From an uncultured Puniceicoccaceae bacterium (GTDB taxonomy: Bacteria > Verrucomicrobiota > Verrucomicrobiia > Opitutales > Coraliomargaritaceae): a stretch of DNA of 39,622 nt. The position numbers and the translations under genes were made by a program. The stretch spans positions 1-39,622 of the forward strand of contig CAJWMY010000008.1 in NCBI GenBank assembly GCA_913044165.1, read 5' to 3'. The notes beneath the pieces were generated by a model that ran no database searches, was not told the DNA's origin, and saw only the letters and a program-made list of their open reading frames with translations. The number at the start of each line of letters is the position of its first letter. Positions within the stretch are counted from its first letter, which is position 1. Of this stretch, positions 38,158 to 39,622 are shown one piece after another.

Positions 38158-38204
38158 ATATATAATTGATTAGTTAATTGTTCAATTTGAACTAATTATT
38201 TAAA

Positions 38205-38219
38205 GCAATTGCCGTGCCA
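38205..38219 (-). promoter_or_regulatory. Sigma-54 (RpoN) promoter of the first amt-PII pair
   Basis: On the - strand TGGCAC (38219-38214), 5 bases, then TTGC (38208-38205) exactly matches the -24/-12 consensus TGGCAC-N5-TTGC. Transcription would start near 38194, giving a leader of about 36 bases before the amt ATG. Sigma-54 promoters need an enhancer-binding activator such as NtrC. Confidence 0.88.
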
Positions 38220-38237
38220 ACTATGTGAAGATTGTAC

Positions 38238-38289
38238 AAAAAAAAGCCCCCTAGTTAAAAACACGTTAAAATGTTAAAAACTAGAGGGC
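38238..38289 (-). terminator. Terminator of tRNA-Gly
   Basis: The arms GCCCCCTAGTT (38246-38256) and AACTAGAGGGC (38279-38289) pair at 10 of 11 positions around a 22-base loop. On the - strand they are followed by a run of eight T. It lies 5 bases past the encoded CCA of tRNA-Gly. Confidence 0.85.
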
Positions 38290-38370
<81 letters not shown>

Positions 38371-38428
38371 AAGTGATAGAATTCGCTAGGATCTCAATGG
38401 AAAGATCCATGTCAACGCGTTTTTGTGT

Positions 38429-39310
38429 TTATTTTACAACTCTCTTACTACGTAAAGTCAGATCCATCTGTAGTTGTTGGCGCACATTATATGGAATCGG
38501 TACAAAATGAGAATCGGACAATACGTTAGCAACAGAATCGCTTAACAGAGCTTCCACTACATGTGCTAGATTGGGAACTTCCGATTTTAGAAGCGCAATA
38601 TAGAATGAAAGACGAAATGGGTAATCTCCATAATGTATATTATCATCAGAAGGTTCGAAGGCGGGGGAATCCTGCTCTTTAGCAACTGATAAAACTTTTA
38701 TATATCTATCCTGCGGATTAGTAGGAAGTATAGCGATGGCAGCAACATCATTTGAAATAATGGAAAGTGCGGCATTATTTTTGAGCAGACTAACTGTAGA
38801 CCTAATTTTACCATCTTCTAAGGCTACATGCTTAAATAGCTCAAGAGATATACTTCCCTCTAATTGCCCTACTATAGGCTTAATGCTTCGATTACCCCAT
38901 CCACTAAGACCAATCTCGCTCCATTTACTTAGGCTAAGTTCCTCATGTGAACCAAAAGTGCCGCTTAAACGATTAATACTAATTTCATCAAGTGGGTTAT
39001 TAACGTTTACAGCTATTATGGAGGTACTATAAGCAAATGGGTACAGCTGATAATTGCTGCTTGGCTGAGTAGATCGACTTGGAATCGCTATTAATGCCAT
39101 GTCCAATTCACCTGCATTGAGCTTATCAAGCGCTGGTAAACTACCGATGCTATCGATCTTGAATTGTAGGTCCTTCTCCTGGGCATGAAGCATTAATGTA
39201 TCGACTACTGTATCCGCTAATAAATCGGAAACTGCTATACGTACCTCCTTAGCATTAATGCAGCAGATTAATACACTGAAAAATATGGGTAATTTAAGAT
39301 AGACGCTCAT
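38429..39310 (-). CDS. PstS-like periplasmic substrate-binding protein
   Basis: A 293-residue exported protein of the phosphate-type binding superfamily (PBP-like). The signal peptide is MSVYLKLPIFFSVLICCINA. The mature start EVRIAVSDLLADTVVDTL and KLNAGELDMALIAIPSR fit a two-lobe binding fold. IIAVNVNNPLDEISINRLSGTFG resembles the hinge region of PstS-like proteins, and GDYPFRLSFYIAL is also typical. An in-frame ATG at 39349 lies inside a possible promoter (TTGACA, 39360-39355), so 39310 is preferred. It lies 80 bases downstream of the NtrC-family gene on the same strand. No transporter genes follow, so a sensing role or an orphan role is possible. The ligand is unknown. Confidence 0.7.
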   Translation of the reverse strand: MSVYLKLPIFFSVLICCINAKEVRIAVSDLLADTVVDTLMLHAQEKDLQFKIDSIGSLPALDKLNAGELDMALIAIPSRSTQPSSNYQLYPFAYSTSIIAVNVNNPLDEISINRLSGTFGSHEELSLSKWSEIGLSGWGNRSIKPIVGQLEGSISLELFKHVALEDGKIRSTVSLLKNNAALSIISNDVAAIAILPTNPQDRYIKVLSVAKEQDSPAFEPSDDNIHYGDYPFRLSFYIALLKSEVPNLAHVVEALLSDSVANVLSDSHFVPIPYNVRQQLQMDLTLRSKRVVK

Positions 39311-39331
39311 GCCAATCACAGACTTATAAAA

Positions 39332-39360
39332 ATTACGTATTGCTTGCATATTTATGTCAA
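39332..39360 (-). promoter_or_regulatory. Possible sigma-70 promoter of the binding-protein gene
   Basis: On the - strand a perfect TTGACA (39360-39355) is followed after 17 bases by CGTAAT (39337-39332), a weak -10. A start near 39325 gives a short leader to the ATG at 39310. Confidence 0.35.
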
Positions 39361-39390
39361 ACCAATAGCTGTAAACATACTCTATGACGC

Positions 39391-39622
39391 TTACCGAGTA
39401 ACATCTAATTCAGGCCATTGGATTAATTTTCTGTGTAAAGTACGCCGACTAATCCCCATTAAATCTGCAGCTTTTGTACGATTACCATTCGACTTAATTA
39501 GTGCGTTACGCAGTAAGCGCTTCTCATTTTCAGATTTACTTAACATTGAGTGATTCGATACCCCTACGTCCTGATTCTCAGAAGATAGAGAAGTAGGATT
39601 TAATTGATAAATAGGGTCTAAG
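39391..39622 (-). CDS. NtrC-family sigma-54 response regulator/activator, C-terminal fragment
   Basis: The frame is open to the right edge. The visible 76 residues end in a Fis-type helix-turn-helix: EKRLLRNALIKSNGNRTKAA, then DLMGISRRTLHRKLIQW, then a short tail ending DVTR. This is the standard DNA-binding end of NtrC/AtoC-type activators, which turn on sigma-54 promoters by ATP hydrolysis. The AAA+ and receiver domains would lie beyond the window. About 1.2 kb away a consensus sigma-54 promoter drives amt-glnK, so this could be its activator, though it may instead control other genes. The small + strand reading frame over this segment is an antisense shadow. Confidence 0.85.
   Translation of the reverse strand, partial: LDPIYQLNPTSLSSENQDVGVSNHSMLSKSENEKRLLRNALIKSNGNRTKAADLMGISRRTLHRKLIQWPELDVTR

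Noticed and set aside
38388-38410. Inverted repeat GGATCT/AGATCC between tRNA-Gly and the binding-protein gene
   Set aside because: It is short, has no T-run and overlaps the likely tRNA promoter; it could be chance.
39344-39553. 69-codon + strand frame at the right edge
   Set aside because: It is antisense to the helix-turn-helix of the NtrC-family activator.

Overview
The window looks like part of the chromosome of an AT-rich, Gram-negative, polysaccharide-degrading marine bacterium, most likely a verrucomicrobium of the Opitutales/Puniceicoccales type. This assignment is inference. It rests on a PEP-CTERM-anchored exported protein, TonB receptors and outer-membrane barrels, many exported glycoside hydrolases, tandem GspE/PilB ATPases followed by a PilC/GspF protein, a Rho factor with a long disordered N-terminus, and a near-complete lack of Shine-Dalgarno sequences. 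I see no transposase, integrase, phage gene or CRISPR array, and the four tRNA genes are intact.

Bases 1-7704 are a carbohydrate region. The C-terminal end of an agarase-like hydrolase enters on the + strand. Facing it on the - strand is a likely operon: exported esterase, FGGY D-ribulokinase, FucI-like isomerase and exported GH3 beta-glucosidase, followed by two small paralogous two-helix membrane proteins. Bases 7844-11821 hold tRNA-Arg, a small outer-membrane barrel, a ZnuD-like TonB receptor with His/Asp-rich repeats, an upstream small Cys/His-containing exported protein, and tRNA-Lys. Bases 11890-14909 hold a GH16 laminarinase-like enzyme, a COG1579 coiled-coil/zinc-ribbon protein, a TPR protein and accA.

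Bases 15054-22416 are a heme acquisition operon behind a Fur-box-like palindrome: heme-type TonB receptor, two related DNRLRE-type exported proteins (the first with a PEP-CTERM anchor), heme-binding protein, permease, ATPase and a HugZ-type heme oxygenase. The two DNRLRE-type proteins are the most novel element here: they sit between receptor and transporter, share a Tyr/His-rich segment, and are candidate surface heme-capture proteins. A hairpin between them may set their expression ratio.

Bases 22413-31218 are housekeeping: a Ste24-like M48 protease, the GspE-GspE-GspF set, rho, coaE and tRNA-Ser. Bases 31286-34514 hold a SlyD-like FKBP, a GH30 enzyme and an M42 aminopeptidase. Bases 34539-38219 are a nitrogen region with two tandem amt-PII pairs, each followed by a terminator; the first has a perfect-consensus sigma-54 promoter. 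tRNA-Gly follows, then a PstS-like periplasmic binding protein, and the window ends in the C-terminal Fis-type helix-turn-helix of an NtrC-family activator. No gene-free stretch exceeds 300 bases.
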